NCBI GenBank assembly: GCA_031289895.1
Contig: JAITOP010000284.1
Coordinates: 1-5,524 of the forward strand
Length of the DNA: 5,524 nucleotides
Origin: Prevotellaceae bacterium
Lineage (GTDB): Bacteria; Bacteroidota; Bacteroidia; Bacteroidales; UBA932
Direction: 5' to 3'
The translations under genes and the position numbers were made by a program. The notes under the pieces were generated by a model. The model did no database searches. It was not told the origin of the DNA and was given only the letters and a program-made list of their open reading frames with translations. Below are positions 5,415 to 5,524 of this stretch, piece by piece (the stretch's first letter is position 1; each line of letters begins with the position of its first letter).

Positions 5415-5524
5415 ATGAAAACCAACAAAATACATATAGGAAAAATTATAGAAGAAAAAGTAAAACAAAGTTCGCTTTCGGTAACTAAGTTTGCCGAACT
5501 TATTAATTGCACAAACGCCAATGT
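5415..5524 (+). CDS. HTH (XRE-family) transcriptional regulator, N-terminal part only
   Basis: An ATG at 5415 opens a frame that runs off the window after 36 full codons. The visible start, with HIGKIIEEKVKQ followed by LSVTKFAELINCTNANV, looks like the first two to three helices of a Cro/C1-type helix-turn-helix domain, of the kind found in small Bacteroidetes XRE proteins beginning KxxIHIGKxI. The expected role is DNA binding in the cytoplasm; target and effector are unknown. The A-rich leader (AACAACAACAAA) just before the ATG suits translation starts in this phylum and supports this start. The gene is separated from the mmd operon by 614 nt of repeats and a terminator-like hairpin, so it is unlikely to be part of that operon. 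The call rests on a short stretch and the remaining domains are unseen. Confidence 0.7.
   Translation, partial: MKTNKIHIGKIIEEKVKQSSLSVTKFAELINCTNAN

Noticed and set aside
5330..5521. Minus-strand open frame of 63 codons
   Set aside because: It lies largely opposite the HTH gene start, has no recognisable domain, and its hydrophobic stretch follows from the A-rich complementary strand.

Overview
The window is AT-rich, has A-rich leaders without strong Shine-Dalgarno sequences, and carries a promoter of the Bacteroidetes type (TTTG, 21-nt spacer, TAnnTTTG). Together with the gene order and the style of the proteins this points to a member of the Bacteroidetes, probably a Bacteroidales-like anaerobe that ferments to propionate. 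This is inference from sequence style, not a database match.

Positions 1-254 are intergenic: a 7-bp variable repeat array (46-133), then a good promoter candidate (171-203) and an A-rich leader. Positions 255-4800 hold five genes on the + strand, all read the same way and closely spaced (gaps of 56, 5, 19 and 2 nt): methylmalonyl-CoA epimerase (mce), the carboxyltransferase alpha subunit (mmdA), a membrane-anchored OadG-like subunit carrying an extracytoplasmic lamin-tail-like domain, the biotin carrier (mmdC) and the Na+-pumping beta subunit (mmdB/oadB). Together they make the last part of the succinate-to-propionate route. Mce converts (R)- to (S)-methylmalonyl-CoA. MmdA moves its carboxyl group to biotin on MmdC, releasing propionyl-CoA. 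MmdB, held with the OadG-like subunit, decarboxylates carboxybiotin and exports Na+. No methylmalonyl-CoA mutase and no biotin carboxylase gene is present here.

Positions 4801-5414 (614 nt) have no convincing gene but are rich in structure: a three-copy 14/15-bp repeat, a REP-like palindrome with a decayed second half, a second heptad array in the opposite orientation to the first, a weak promoter-like box, and a 59-nt compound hairpin with a GCAA-capped, T-tailed core that looks like an intrinsic terminator or an RNA element. The window ends inside a small HTH (XRE-type) regulator gene starting at 5415.

The coding part is a recognisable energy-conserving operon. The less described material is the heptad arrays on both flanks, the compound hairpin with a possible small RNA before it, and the lamin-tail/OadG fusion. 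I see no evidence for a wholly new system.
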